From: Bradyrhizobium barranii subsp. apii
GTDB lineage: Bacteria > Pseudomonadota > Alphaproteobacteria > Rhizobiales > Xanthobacteraceae
Assembly (NCBI RefSeq): GCF_011516635.5
Contig: NZ_CP096255.1
Span: 8,319,501 to 8,383,500 of the forward strand
DNA length: 64,000 nucleotides
Direction: 5' to 3'
Every line of letters begins with the position of its first letter. Positions within the stretch are counted from its first letter, which is position 1. The translations under genes were made by a program, and so were the position numbers. Under the pieces are notes generated by a model. That model was not told the origin of the DNA and made no database searches. It saw only the letters and a program-made list of their open reading frames with translations. Below, piece by piece: positions 48,904 through 60,446 of this stretch.

Positions 48904-51891
48904 TCAGCCCTGATCGATCATCGTGGCGGTGACGCTCGCAGTTTGCCGCCGAGGTACCGGAAGACCGAGCGCCTCGCGGACCGCGTCGATCGCCGGCTCG
49001 CCCGCTTCAGTGAATCGGGCCATATGCGGATCGACGCCGGACCCAACCGCGACCGGATTGTCACCGGACAGGAAACCGTGCGCCATGTGGAAGCCCAGCG
49101 CGCGGTAGACCTCGAACTGCTCCTCCGAGAAGAACTGGTCACCCGTGGTCTCGTGCGGGAAGCGGTCGTTTCGCCGCGCGTAGTCCCGGATGTAGTCGTT
49201 CTCGTCGCCATTGAGCGACGATTTGACGTAAACGAGATAACCCTGCTCGTCGCCTCCGTAGTCGATGGTGCCGATCGCGACGTGGACGTGGTCTCGCGCA
49301 ATGTCGTCGCGCTCGTCGGCCGCGCCGGGATCACCCGCCTTGTCGGCATTGCGCGCCATCAGCGCACGCGTGCGCTCGCGAATCGGCGTCCATGGCAGGT
49401 CGATGCGGACGCCGAGATCGATGCGGGCGTAACGCTGCAACGTCATCAGGGAACCGAAATTCATCGGCGCATCGGCTTCCGCATCGACCGCGATGATCAC
49501 CTTGCAGCGGCGGCGCAACAGCTCGTAGACGCCGAGATTCTCGATATGACCGCCGTCCGTCAGATAGACGCTGTCGCTGTTCTCGTACAGGCGCCCCGAG
49601 ATCTCCGACCAGAAATAGATCGGCGTGGAGCGGCGCTGCGGCCGGACACGCTCATCGACGTAACGCGGGTTCTTCAGCCAATAGCCGAGCCGGACGTTGA
49701 GGAGCGCAAGCGTGGGCGTCAGCGCCTTGATCGAGCTCGAACCCATGTTCGAGGAGGCCGCGGCTCCGGAAATCGCCATTGCGGTGGCGAGATCGAGACT
49801 TTGCTCGTCGTCCTGCACCAGATCGGTGGGCGCATAGCCCGTCGCCTCGCTGCCGACGTTCAGGGCGGAGAACACGAAGAAGTCCGCGTTGCGTCCGCGT
49901 CGGTTGGCAAAGTCGGAGCCTTGAATATTCAGCGCCGTATTGATGAGCTGATAGGGCGCGTGCAGCTTCGGCGCAGCCGGCTGCCCTGGAATCCGGGCCG
50001 GCGCGGCCGGAGCCGCGTAGAGATCCGTCAGCTTCATGCGATCGAGCGCCTTGAAATCGCGCCCCTGGTCGAGACTGGCTTCGGCGGGCGCGACGCGCCC
50101 GTCGGCCGAACGCGTCGGATCGAACAGGAAGGCCTTGCTCAGGCGATCGCGATAGAGCCGATGCAACGAGTTCGCATTCGGCGTCAGGCAGAACGAGATG
50201 GCGAACAGCAGGACGCCGGCGAACGTGTAGAGGATCACCATGTGCAGGCTGTAGGAGTAGGCGAGTTCCGAAGCATTGCCCTGGAACAGGCTCGGAAAAC
50301 GCACCTGAACCACCTGCCCCGCTTTCTGAGCCAGGAACAGGAGCCAGGCGGGCGTGTGCCAGGTCGGCGTCAACTGCTCGGCATCTGCCACGACCTGCGG
50401 CGCAGCTTTCGGCGTGATTTCCGCCGACAAGGTCCCCTTGCTGACATCGAACTGAATCCTGCCTGCGAGGCTGCCGGACGGCGCGTTCGATTTGGCATTG
50501 ACCAGGCACTCTCGCTGGGAGGATGCGCCCATAACGGACGGGCACCTCTCGAACAGATCGTTGGCGATGCCCCAATAGGATAGATAGAGGTATGCGACCC
50601 AGATGACGAGCGGAAGCGCAAGGCCCGCGATCCATAGCGCGACCTTGGCCACGACCGCGAGCACAAGCGAACCCCATTGCGAGGATGCGCTGTTGCCCTT
50701 CAGCAATTCCACGAATTGCTGCCTGAACGCGGTGACGAAGACGCCGATTGGCGCAGCCACCGCCGCGAGCGACTTGATCCAGGTGATCGCAACCGCAGCA
50801 GCCGGTCCACCGATTGCGCTGCTCTCGGCGACATCGAACATCTGCTCCAGCATGAAGGGCTGAAACTCGAAGAAGGCGATTACCGCCAGCAGCACCAGGA
50901 AGGTCGCGCCCATGCTCGGCCAGTGCGAACGGAACTCCTGCCGCTTGCCGGGGCTCGCGAGCGACTGCTTGAGCGCCCATCCGAAAAACAGGACGCCCCC
51001 GATGATTGCGATCGACAGGCTCAACGCAAAATGCTGGACCTTGAGAAACCGCGCGAAGTCGCACGCGACGCCCAGCAACAGCGCGATCCCGCCGATATAG
51101 GCGAACACGACGCTGGGACCGCTGCCGCGGACGGAGCGGGAGGCGAAATAGGCGAGCCCGCTGCAAGCGAACATCACCAGCGCGACGACCAGGCCGAATG
51201 TGCTGAAACCGTAACGATCGATGTCGCTAAAATCGTGCAGCTCGCACAACGACCTGTTGTTGAGACTGATGCCGAAGATGTTCGCATCCGTCAGGCAGCT
51301 CCGCAGCGGCGTCGACCAGATGGTGATGGCGGCAAGCAGCAGCACGATGGGCAACGTCAGCCCAATATTGGCGACCAGTCCCCGCACGACGATCGCAACT
51401 CCGGTCAGGAGATCGCGGGCCCCGGCAGGGATCAGATAGTTGGAATAGTTGCGCAGGTGTCCGACCGACGGCGTATCGCTGATCTCGGCGGACGTGACGG
51501 TTCCGCCAGCGGGTCTTTCGCCGAATACAAAGCGCCGTGCGGTCGTCATAGTGGCGCTGAGCGAGGTGCCGATATAGCCGCCGCCCGACACCGTGGAGAG
51601 ATAGTCGATCCGGCCGATCAGATTGTGGTGGTTCAGTGCCTGGAGCACGCCGAGGCAAACGGCCGACGAGCGAATGCCGCCGCCGGACAACGCAAGCCCG
51701 ACGACGTCGAGCAACTGGCAGGGTTGCAGGCCGTCGGCATCGAGGCGCCGTTCCGGCTCGCGTCGGGTGTTGATCGCCTCGATCTCATCGCAGACGATCT
51801 GATGGTGCTTCTCGCACCAGGGCGTTTCCTGATCGACGGCGGCAGCATTTCTCGCCATCGGAACCGGCGTGGCGGGCCCTTGATGGAGCAT
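48904..51891 (-). CDS. large membrane patatin-like phospholipase
   Basis: A 995-residue protein combining patatin-like catalytic pieces with a long membrane region. The oxyanion motif GLALSGGGIRS (about 65-75) and nucleophile elbow TVSGGGYIG (Ser102) lie near the N terminus. The catalytic Asp is in TDGGHIENLG (Asp779). Between them, residues about 160-480 and 560-590 carry roughly eight to ten hydrophobic helices, so the catalytic fold is split by a membrane insertion. Patatins hydrolyse acyl esters of membrane lipids. GGGGAGG lies 5 nt before ATG 51891; a TTG at 51927 is less likely. Its lipid substrate and role are unknown. Confidence 0.87.
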   Translation of the reverse strand: MLHQGPATPVPMARNAAAVDQETPWCEKHHQIVCDEIEAINTRREPERRLDADGLQPCQLLDVVGLALSGGGIRSSAVCLGVLQALNHHNLIGRIDYLSTVSGGGYIGTSLSATMTTARRFVFGERPAGGTVTSAEISDTPSVGHLRNYSNYLIPAGARDLLTGVAIVVRGLVANIGLTLPIVLLLAAITIWSTPLRSCLTDANIFGISLNNRSLCELHDFSDIDRYGFSTFGLVVALVMFACSGLAYFASRSVRGSGPSVVFAYIGGIALLLGVACDFARFLKVQHFALSLSIAIIGGVLFFGWALKQSLASPGKRQEFRSHWPSMGATFLVLLAVIAFFEFQPFMLEQMFDVAESSAIGGPAAAVAITWIKSLAAVAAPIGVFVTAFRQQFVELLKGNSASSQWGSLVLAVVAKVALWIAGLALPLVIWVAYLYLSYWGIANDLFERCPSVMGASSQRECLVNAKSNAPSGSLAGRIQFDVSKGTLSAEITPKAAPQVVADAEQLTPTWHTPAWLLFLAQKAGQVVQVRFPSLFQGNASELAYSYSLHMVILYTFAGVLLFAISFCLTPNANSLHRLYRDRLSKAFLFDPTRSADGRVAPAEASLDQGRDFKALDRMKLTDLYAAPAAPARIPGQPAAPKLHAPYQLINTALNIQGSDFANRRGRNADFFVFSALNVGSEATGYAPTDLVQDDEQSLDLATAMAISGAAASSNMGSSSIKALTPTLALLNVRLGYWLKNPRYVDERVRPQRRSTPIYFWSEISGRLYENSDSVYLTDGGHIENLGVYELLRRRCKVIIAVDAEADAPMNFGSLMTLQRYARIDLGVRIDLPWTPIRERTRALMARNADKAGDPGAADERDDIARDHVHVAIGTIDYGGDEQGYLVYVKSSLNGDENDYIRDYARRNDRFPHETTGDQFFSEEQFEVYRALGFHMAHGFLSGDNPVAVGSGVDPHMARFTEAGEPAIDAVREALGLPVPRRQTASVTATMIDQG

Positions 51892-52114
51892 GGGTGCCTC
51901 CCCAGGGAGAAACCGATCAATCCACAATCAATAGTAGAAAATCATTTCCGAGTATCTGTTGAGTTAGTCTTGCGGGCCGCGCGAACGTTCAATCCCACGT
52001 AGCAAATTGCCGGCCTCCGCCGCGAAGGTCACCCGCGCCCACGGATGGAACTCGGGGCCGCAAAGACTTGCGACACCCGCATTCCGTGCGCCCGGAAGGA
52101 ACTCGCGCTTCGCC

Positions 52115-54022
52115 TCAGCCCATCGCCTCGAGCTCGTCGATCATCCCGGCGATGACCGAGAGACCGCCGTCCCAGAATTTGGGATCCTTGGCATCGAGCC
52201 CGAACGGTCGCAGCAGCTCGGAATAATGCTTGGTGCCGCCGGCGGCGAGCATGTCGAGATAGCGCTCGGCAAAGCCCTCGGCCGCATTCTCGTAGACGGC
52301 GTAGAGCGAGTTCACGAGACAATCGCCGAAGGCATAGGCGTAGACGTAGAACGGCGAATGGATGAAGTGCGGGATGTACATCCAGTAGTTCTCGTAGCCC
52401 GCCTTGATCTCGATCGCCGGCCCGAGGCTCTCGCCCTGCACCGACAGCCAGATCTCACCGAGCCGCGTCGCGGTGAGCTCGCCGTTCTTGCGCTCGGTGT
52501 GGACCGCGCGCTCGAACGAATAGAACGCGATCTGCCGCACCACCGTGTTGATCATGTCCTCGACCTTGCCGGCGAGCAGCGCCTGGCGCTGCCGGGCGCT
52601 CTTGGTCTGCGCCAGCAGCCGGCGGAAGGTCAGCATCTCGCCGAACACGCTCGCGGTCTCGGCCAGCGTCAGCGGCGTCGGCGCCATCAGCGCGCCGTTC
52701 TTCGCGGCCAGCACCTGGTGCACGCCATGGCCGAGCTCATGCGCGAGCGTCATCACGTCGCGCGGCTTGCCCTGGTAGTTCATCAGCACGTAAGGATGCG
52801 CCGACGGCGTAGTCGGATGCGAGAACGCGCCCGGCGCCTTGCCCGGACGCACCGGCGCATCGATCCAGCGATCGGTGAAGAAGCGCTCGGCGATATCGGC
52901 CATTTTTGGCGAGAAGCCACGATAGGCCGTCAGCACCATGTTGCGCGCATCGGGCCAGCCGATCACGTCGGTCGCGGCGAACGGCAGCGGCGCGTTGCGG
53001 TCCCAATAAGCCAGCCGCTTCTTGCCGAACCACTTCGCCTTCAGCGCATAATAGCGATGCGACAGCTTTGGATAGGCCGCGCGCACCGAGGCGACCAGCG
53101 CATCCACCACCTCGCGCTCGACGCGGTTGTTCAGGTGGCGGGAATCCGCGACATCCTGAAAGCCGCGCCAGCGGTCGGAGATGTCCTTGTCCTTGGCGAG
53201 CGTGTTGGTGATCAGCGCAAAGGTGCGTTCATTGGCCTTGAAGGTTTTGGCCAGCGCTTCGGCCGCGGCCTTGCGCTTGGCGCCGTCGCGGTCCTGCAAA
53301 AAATTGAGCGTCGGCTCGATCGCGAGCTCTTTGGCGCCGACCTTGAAGCGCAGGCCCGAGATGGTCTGATCGAACAGCCGGTTGAAGGCGGAATAGCCCG
53401 TTTGCGACTTCTCCAGGAAGAGCTGCTCGAGCTTGTCGTCGAGCTGGTACGGCTTCTCCTTGCGCAGATCCTCGATCCAGGGACGGTAATGCGCGAGCTC
53501 GGCGGCCTGCATCGCGCGGTTCAAAATATCGTCATCGACGCGGTTGAGCTCGAGCGCGAAGAACAGGAGATGCGTGGACGCCGCCGTCAGCCGCTCCGAG
53601 ACATCGCCGTAAAACTTTGAAATCTTGGGATCAACGCTGTCGCCGGCATGGACGAGGCCGGCATAGGAGCCGAGACGGCCGGCGAGATCGTCGATCGCCT
53701 CATAGCGTCGCACCGCCTCGGCGAGCCATTTTCCGCCATCTTCGTTTGCTGTCCCTGTGGCGAGCTTGCCCTTGTAGTCGGTCTCGAACGCGACGCAATC
53801 GGCGTCCATCCTTTCGAGATCGCGCGCCACTTCCGGCGCATCGATCCCGGAATAGAGGTCGGCGAGGTTCCACTCCGGAAGCCTGCCGGTCTTGCCCGCA
53901 GGCTTTGCGGGCAAAGATTTGGAGGACTTTGCCTTGGCGGCGGATTTCCTGGTGCTTGGCTTGCGGAGAGCGGGCTTGCTGGAGGCAGACTTCTTGAGAG
54001 CAGATTTGGAGCGCGAATTCAT
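52115..54022 (-). CDS. pepF: oligoendopeptidase F (M3 metallopeptidase)
   Basis: Cytosolic zinc peptidase that cleaves short peptides. The 635-residue protein has the zinc motif HELGH at 428-432 and the third-ligand region LAETASVFGE at about 454-463. Family blocks include GRLPEWNLADLYSGID and ENYWMYIPHFIHSPFYVYAY. The first ~45 residues are very basic and rich in Lys, Ser, Ala and Pro, a low-complexity addition also seen in some Rhizobiales homologues; it is not a signal peptide. It is divergent from the sigma54 activator gene across 127 bp. Confidence 0.94.
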   Translation of the reverse strand: MNSRSKSALKKSASSKPALRKPSTRKSAAKAKSSKSLPAKPAGKTGRLPEWNLADLYSGIDAPEVARDLERMDADCVAFETDYKGKLATGTANEDGGKWLAEAVRRYEAIDDLAGRLGSYAGLVHAGDSVDPKISKFYGDVSERLTAASTHLLFFALELNRVDDDILNRAMQAAELAHYRPWIEDLRKEKPYQLDDKLEQLFLEKSQTGYSAFNRLFDQTISGLRFKVGAKELAIEPTLNFLQDRDGAKRKAAAEALAKTFKANERTFALITNTLAKDKDISDRWRGFQDVADSRHLNNRVEREVVDALVASVRAAYPKLSHRYYALKAKWFGKKRLAYWDRNAPLPFAATDVIGWPDARNMVLTAYRGFSPKMADIAERFFTDRWIDAPVRPGKAPGAFSHPTTPSAHPYVLMNYQGKPRDVMTLAHELGHGVHQVLAAKNGALMAPTPLTLAETASVFGEMLTFRRLLAQTKSARQRQALLAGKVEDMINTVVRQIAFYSFERAVHTERKNGELTATRLGEIWLSVQGESLGPAIEIKAGYENYWMYIPHFIHSPFYVYAYAFGDCLVNSLYAVYENAAEGFAERYLDMLAAGGTKHYSELLRPFGLDAKDPKFWDGGLSVIAGMIDELEAMG

Positions 54023-54149
54023 TGTGTGGGAAACCTGTGTTCAACAAGCGCGACGGCGGGCGGGGGCATCAAGGTTTAAGAGTGCGTTAATCGGCTTCGG
54101 CCAGAGTGACCCGATTCGAGACAGATAGTAGTAGCGTGCGGGGAACACC

Positions 54150-55646
<1,497 letters not shown>

Positions 55647-56012
55647 GCCTCATGCGAACGGAGGTTCGCCTGGCGTTGCGATGACGCCGCAAGCCCTTCG
55701 CATTACGGCAAAATCCGGCTGCGACGTGAACCGTGACTTGGAAGTGACAGACACATGGAAAAGCGTCTGCCAAAGCCGCACAATCCGTTGCAAACGGGCT
55801 TTCTTGAAGTCAGTTTGTCGTGAGTTGTCCCGGGTAGCGCTGGCCGCCCAAACGGGGCCTGTATATCGTCTGCGTAGGATTCGTTCGTCCGCGTATGAAT
55901 CGTTGCGTGCAGGCGTGCAACTTTCGAGCGGCCGGCGCAGTTTAGCCCGAAGCTCATTAGGCGATAATGAAGCTGTTCCACGAGGGACAGTTCACCCGAG
56001 GGGTGCGACACA
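55647..56012. other. non-coding gap before L,D-transpeptidase gene
   Basis: A 366-bp stretch with no convincing gene in either direction. It is less G/C-rich than its neighbours near 55860-55990. It should hold the promoter of the L,D-transpeptidase gene. I see no strong hairpin or known repeat. Confidence 0.5.
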
Positions 56013-58241
56013 ATGCGTGACTGTTTGAACCACCGTGCGGGCTTTGACCGCGTCTTGATGACGGTCGCGGCGACCTTCCTCACGGTATCGGCCAGCTCGG
56101 CCCTGGCGCAGGATCAGGCGCGCAGCAGCGCCGCCGAACTCGCGATCGAAGCCGCGATCCCGCGCCCCGAGCCCGCCAACGTCCCGCCCCCGACCGCATC
56201 CGACATCAAGCTCGACACCACCGCGACGGTTCAGGATTCCGCAAAGGAGCCGACCAAGGAACCGGTGAAGGCCGAAGCCGCACCGGCCCCCGACAAGGTC
56301 GAGACCAAGCCTTCCGACGTCGCCACCACGCCTGCAGCTGAGGCGCCGAAGAACGAAACCGCCAAGACCGAGCCCGCCAAGTCCGAGCCCGCCAAGTCCG
56401 AGGCCGCCAAGACCGAGCCTGCCAAATCCGAACCAGCAAAGGCCGACACCGCGACGGCAACACCGGCCGCGCCTGCGGCTCCGGCCGCCGAGCCCGTGAA
56501 GGCCGCCAGCAACGTTCCCGCCGCCGACCAGCCGGTCGCCGACAAGCTCAAGGACATCATCGGCGCCAAGACCTCGCGCCATTTCGACCGCAAGAACGAG
56601 CGCGCCGCGATCGAGAAGTTTTACGGTGCACGCGACTTCGCGCCGGTCTGGACCCAGGCCGGCAGCCTGACCGTTGCGGCCAAGGGCGTGATCGCGCGGC
56701 TGAAGGATGCGGCCTCCGATGGTCTCAATCCCGCCGACTACCCGGTGCCGGATTTCGCCGCCGCCACGACGCCCGATGCGCTCGCCGATGCCGAGCTGAA
56801 GCTCACCGCCAGCATGTTCGACTATGCGCGCCAGGCCCAGAGCGGCCGCATGCACTGGTCGCAGGTCAGCGGCGACATCCTCTATCCCGAGCATCCGGTC
56901 GATCCGAGCGAGGTGCTCGCCAAGGTCACGACCGCAGCCGACGCCTCCGCAGCGCTCGACAGCTACAACCCGCCGCAGAAGCTCTACAAGGAGCTGAAGG
57001 CCAAGCTCGCCGAGCTGCGCGGCCAGGGCAGCGGCCCGGTGATCGAGATCGGCGACGGTCCGGCGCTGAAATACACCCCGGCTGGCAAGAAGCAGGCTGA
57101 AATCGTCGTCGAAGATCCGCGCGTGCCGCAGCTCCGCGCCAAGCTCGGCCTCGCCGAGAACGCCGGCGACACCCGCTATGACGCCACCGTCGCCGAAGCC
57201 GTACGAAAATTCCAGAATAGCGCCGAGATGAAGGTAACAGGCATCCTCGACGACAAGACCGTCAAGGCGATCAACACCCCGAAGCGTGACAAGCAGATCG
57301 ACACGGTGCTGGTGAACATGGAGCGCTGGCGCTGGCTGCCGCGCGACCTTGGCGTCCCCTCGCTGGGCGATGCCTATGTCATCCTCAACATTCCCGACTA
57401 CACGCTGAAGGTGATGCAGCGCGGCCAGCAGGTCTGGACCACCCGCGTCGTCACCGGCAAGCCGGGCACGCATGCGACCCCGCTGCTCACCGAGACGATG
57501 AAGTACATCACGGTCAATCCGACCTGGAACGTGCCGCCGTCGATCGTCTACAACGAATATCTGCCGGCGCTTCAGCAGGACCCGACCGTGCTCCAGCGCA
57601 TGGGCCTCAAGCTCGAGCAGAACCGCGACGGCTCCGTGCACATCTCGCAGCCCCCCGGTGAAGCCAACGCGCTCGGCCGCATCCGCTTCAACTTCCCGAA
57701 CAAGTTCCTGGTCTATCAGCACGACACGCCGGACAAGAACCTGTTCGCCAGGGACGATCGCGCCTTCAGCCATGGCTGCATGCGCGTGCAGAACCCGGAT
57801 CAGTACGCCTCCGTTCTGCTCAACATCGCCATGCCGAACGAGAAGTACACGCCGGAGCGCGTGCGCAGCATGTACGGCAAGAGCGAGATCGACCTGAAAT
57901 TCCCGACGCCGATCCCGGTCAACATCACCTACCAGACCGCGTTCGTGGACGATGGCGGCAAGCTGCAAATCCGCAAGGACGTCTATGGCCGTGACGCGAC
58001 CATGATCAACATCCTGAAGAACAGCCGCGGCAAGGATCTCGAGAACGTCGTCGCACACTCCCAGCCGAGCTATTCGCGCCCGGCGACGACGCTGCCCTCG
58101 GGCGTTGCGGTCGCCAACAACGGTGGCAGCAGCTTCGGCTCGTCGGGTCCGAACTTCTTCGAGCGGCTGTTCGGGGCCCCGACCCCGCCGCCGGCTCCGG
58201 TCGGCCGCCGGCCGCAGCAGCAGCGGGTGTTTACCCGCTGA
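56013..58241 (+). CDS. L,D-transpeptidase, YcbB-like (YkuD domain)
   Basis: Periplasmic enzyme that makes 3-3 cross-links in peptidoglycan. The 742-residue protein has a signal peptide (LMTVAATFLTVSASSALAQ), a long Ala/Pro/Lys/Glu-rich linker (about 50-170) with five-residue repeats, a scaffold domain typical of YcbB/LdtD (HFDRKNERAAIEKFYGARDF, SDGLNPADYPVPDF), a peptidoglycan-binding helix-turn motif (TRYDATVAEAVRKFQ) and a YkuD domain with HDTPDKNLF and SHGCMRVQNP; the catalytic Cys is 589. It is complete. Start ATG 56013. The next gene encodes a DUF882 protein likely to act on the same polymer. Confidence 0.93.
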   Translation: MRDCLNHRAGFDRVLMTVAATFLTVSASSALAQDQARSSAAELAIEAAIPRPEPANVPPPTASDIKLDTTATVQDSAKEPTKEPVKAEAAPAPDKVETKPSDVATTPAAEAPKNETAKTEPAKSEPAKSEAAKTEPAKSEPAKADTATATPAAPAAPAAEPVKAASNVPAADQPVADKLKDIIGAKTSRHFDRKNERAAIEKFYGARDFAPVWTQAGSLTVAAKGVIARLKDAASDGLNPADYPVPDFAAATTPDALADAELKLTASMFDYARQAQSGRMHWSQVSGDILYPEHPVDPSEVLAKVTTAADASAALDSYNPPQKLYKELKAKLAELRGQGSGPVIEIGDGPALKYTPAGKKQAEIVVEDPRVPQLRAKLGLAENAGDTRYDATVAEAVRKFQNSAEMKVTGILDDKTVKAINTPKRDKQIDTVLVNMERWRWLPRDLGVPSLGDAYVILNIPDYTLKVMQRGQQVWTTRVVTGKPGTHATPLLTETMKYITVNPTWNVPPSIVYNEYLPALQQDPTVLQRMGLKLEQNRDGSVHISQPPGEANALGRIRFNFPNKFLVYQHDTPDKNLFARDDRAFSHGCMRVQNPDQYASVLLNIAMPNEKYTPERVRSMYGKSEIDLKFPTPIPVNITYQTAFVDDGGKLQIRKDVYGRDATMINILKNSRGKDLENVVAHSQPSYSRPATTLPSGVAVANNGGSSFGSSGPNFFERLFGAPTPPPAPVGRRPQQQRVFTR
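56358..56444 (+). repeat. coding tandem repeat of 15-bp units (T/S-E-P/A-A-K)
   Basis: Within the L,D-transpeptidase gene, residues 116-144 repeat TAKTEPAK/SEPAK-like pentapeptides about six times with few changes. The DNA is a run of related 15-bp units. Length could vary between strains by slippage. Confidence 0.8.
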
Positions 58242-58513
58242 GGCCTCCCGACAGGGCTTTGCCGGAAATTCTCTAGTAAGATCAGCGACCTCATCCCCCT
58301 GGATGGGGTCGTTTAACGTTAACCATTCTCCACCCGAACTCCGGCAGCGGGCGTTTTTTTGCCACACTGAACCGCTTAGGTTCGTATTCTGACTTGGTTT
58401 GGGGTCGGGAAGGTCAACCTCGAATTAACCTTCTCGCTTTAAGAAAGCGTTCATCCTCTTTCGCGCGCTAACGGGGTTGCCGGGAGAGTCCATTTTGAAC
58501 GCTCGTCGACTGG

Positions 58514-60133
58514 GTGGGCTCATTCGTGCTGACTGGTCTCGCACGCAAATTCGCAGTGCTGTCGTTGTCCCATGCGGGAGTGAAGGCCGGATCCCGGATC
58601 GGCCTCGCTTCCGCACTGCTGCTTGCTGCCGCGGGCTCGGTCCATGACGCCGCCGCGCTGAACGAGACCAAGACGCTCTCGTTCCACCACACCCATTCCG
58701 GCGAAGACCTCACCGTCACCTTCAAGCGCGATGGCCGCTTCGACGAGGCCGCGCTGAAGCAGCTCAACCACTTCCTGCGCGACTGGCGGACCCAGGACGA
58801 GACGGTCATGGACCGTCGCCTGTTCGACATCCTCTGGGAAGTCTATCGCGACGTCGACGGCAAGCAGCCGATCCAGATCATCTCCTCCTACCGCTCCCCC
58901 GCCACCAACGCGATGCTCCGCCGCCGCTCCTCGGGCGTGGCGCGCTTCAGCCAGCACATGCTGGGGCATGCGATGGACTTCCACATTCCGGGCGTGCCGC
59001 TGGAGCAGATCCGCTTCGCCGGCCTGCGCCTGCAGCGCGGCGGCGTCGGCTTCTATCCAACCTCCGGCTCGCCCTTCGTCCATCTGGATACCGGCAGCAT
59101 CCGGCACTGGCCGCGCATGACGCATGACCAGCTCGCCCGCGTGTTCCCGGATGGCCGCACGGTCCACGTCCCGACCGACGGCACGCCGCTGAAGGGCTAT
59201 GAGCTGGCCAAGGCCGACATCGAGCGCCGCGGCACAGGCGACGATTCAGGCAGCAAGCCGAGTTTCTTTGCCGCCCTGTTCAAGAGCAAGTCGGCTCCGG
59301 CCGCCACGAGCAGCGACGAGGATGACGAGGGCGCGCCCGCCCCGGCCGCGAAGCCTGTTGCGCCGACCGTGGTTGCCGCCGCGGCCAAGCCGGCCGATCC
59401 GGTGCCGACACCGCGCGCCAAGCCGCAGATCGCCGCTGCGATCCAGCTCGCTTCGGCCGATGCGCAGCTCGTTGCACCGCCCAAGCCGAAGCCCGCGCCC
59501 GTGGCTGACAAACCTGCGGCCGGCAAGCCCGAGACCCCGGCCGACATCATCAATGCCCGCGGCTTCTGGGATGCCCCTGCGACCCCGCAGCAGGCGACGC
59601 CAGCTCAAGTGGCGGCGTTGAAGGCCCGCCAGGCGCTCGCCGCCGCCACCGAGCCGCAAGCAACCGCGTCCGTCTCCAGCGCGGCCTATCAGGCGCTGGC
59701 CTATGCGCCGGCGTCCGCCTCCCCGGTCGACCGCGCCAACGTCGTCGCCGCCTCCGCGCCGGTACCGCGCACAGGCCGCCCCGTTGCCACGACGCGCGGC
59801 CTTGCGCCCGCGACCGAGATCAACACGGTGGTCGGCAAGAGCATCGACGGCAGGATCGCAACCGCGACCCGCCTCTCCGCCGCCAGGGGCGAAAGCATCT
59901 GGCTCAAGATCGTGATGCTGTCGCCGAGCGCCAGCCGCGCGATGTCGGTGACGTTGATGGGCGAGCTGGATACCGTTGCCCTGCGCGGCTATTTCGTCAA
60001 ACCGCAGGCCGTGATCGCGATGGGCTTTGCCGACGATCCGATGCAGGGCCTGTCCTGCGATAGCTTTACGGGCAGTGCGACCGCGAAGCTCGAGACGACG
60101 TCGTTCGTCATGCGCACCGCGGCGCTGCGCTGA
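58514..60133 (+). CDS. DUF882 (peptidase M15-like) exported protein
   Basis: A 539-residue protein resembling YcbK-type peptidoglycan hydrolases. An N-terminal export signal (IGLASALLLAAAGSVHDAAA) is followed by the DUF882 domain (about 48-210): SFHHTHSGEDLTVTFKRDG, IISSYRSPATNAMLRRRSSG, FSQHMLGHAMDFHIPGVP and FVHLDTGSIRHWPRM. These contain a zinc-type set (H-x6-D and a later H). The second half is Ala/Pro-rich, and a C-terminal domain of unknown type contains ESIWLKIVMLSPSASRAMSV. The start is uncertain: GTG 58514 or GTG 58526. Probably functions with the preceding L,D-transpeptidase in cell-wall maintenance. Confidence 0.87.
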   Translation: MGSFVLTGLARKFAVLSLSHAGVKAGSRIGLASALLLAAAGSVHDAAALNETKTLSFHHTHSGEDLTVTFKRDGRFDEAALKQLNHFLRDWRTQDETVMDRRLFDILWEVYRDVDGKQPIQIISSYRSPATNAMLRRRSSGVARFSQHMLGHAMDFHIPGVPLEQIRFAGLRLQRGGVGFYPTSGSPFVHLDTGSIRHWPRMTHDQLARVFPDGRTVHVPTDGTPLKGYELAKADIERRGTGDDSGSKPSFFAALFKSKSAPAATSSDEDDEGAPAPAAKPVAPTVVAAAAKPADPVPTPRAKPQIAAAIQLASADAQLVAPPKPKPAPVADKPAAGKPETPADIINARGFWDAPATPQQATPAQVAALKARQALAAATEPQATASVSSAAYQALAYAPASASPVDRANVVAASAPVPRTGRPVATTRGLAPATEINTVVGKSIDGRIATATRLSAARGESIWLKIVMLSPSASRAMSVTLMGELDTVALRGYFVKPQAVIAMGFADDPMQGLSCDSFTGSATAKLETTSFVMRTAALR

Positions 60134-60446
60134 GATCTTTCCCCTCACGCCGTTCGGTAGTCCCGCAAGCCGGGATGAAGCGCAGCGCAATCCTGGGGCA
60201 CGACAGCGCCACACGCTCAAGTGTCGTCCCGGCCTGGTGCGCATCTGCACTAAGGGAGATTCCCCCACTTCCAACGGGTAATCCACCCGGTATCGCTACG
60301 CATTCCAAACGCGCATTGTGGCAATGCGCCCAGAACGGACGCGATGACAAAGTCCGAGGACGCGATCGCGTTTGCCTTGGTGTTCCGCGTTTCCGCAGCG
60401 GCGCCGCATCTCAAGGGAAGTCGCCACAGCGAAGTAGGAGCATGCG
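60134..60446. other. gap before 60447 gene with an 8-bp palindrome
   Basis: 313 bp without a convincing gene. At 60311-60329 GCGCATTG and CAATGCGC form a perfect inverted repeat with a 3-nt spacer, 118 bp before the next start. It could be an operator or hairpin. The left part looks like worn remnants of palindromic intergenic repeats, but I could not delimit one. Confidence 0.45.

Noticed and set aside
55703..56083. 126-residue minus-strand frame before the L,D-transpeptidase gene
   Set aside because: No ribosome site or family feature, and it overlaps the start of the real gene.
56358..56444. Short direct repeats as a CRISPR-like array
   Set aside because: Units are 15 bp, contiguous, in frame and inside a coding linker; no spacers and no cas genes.
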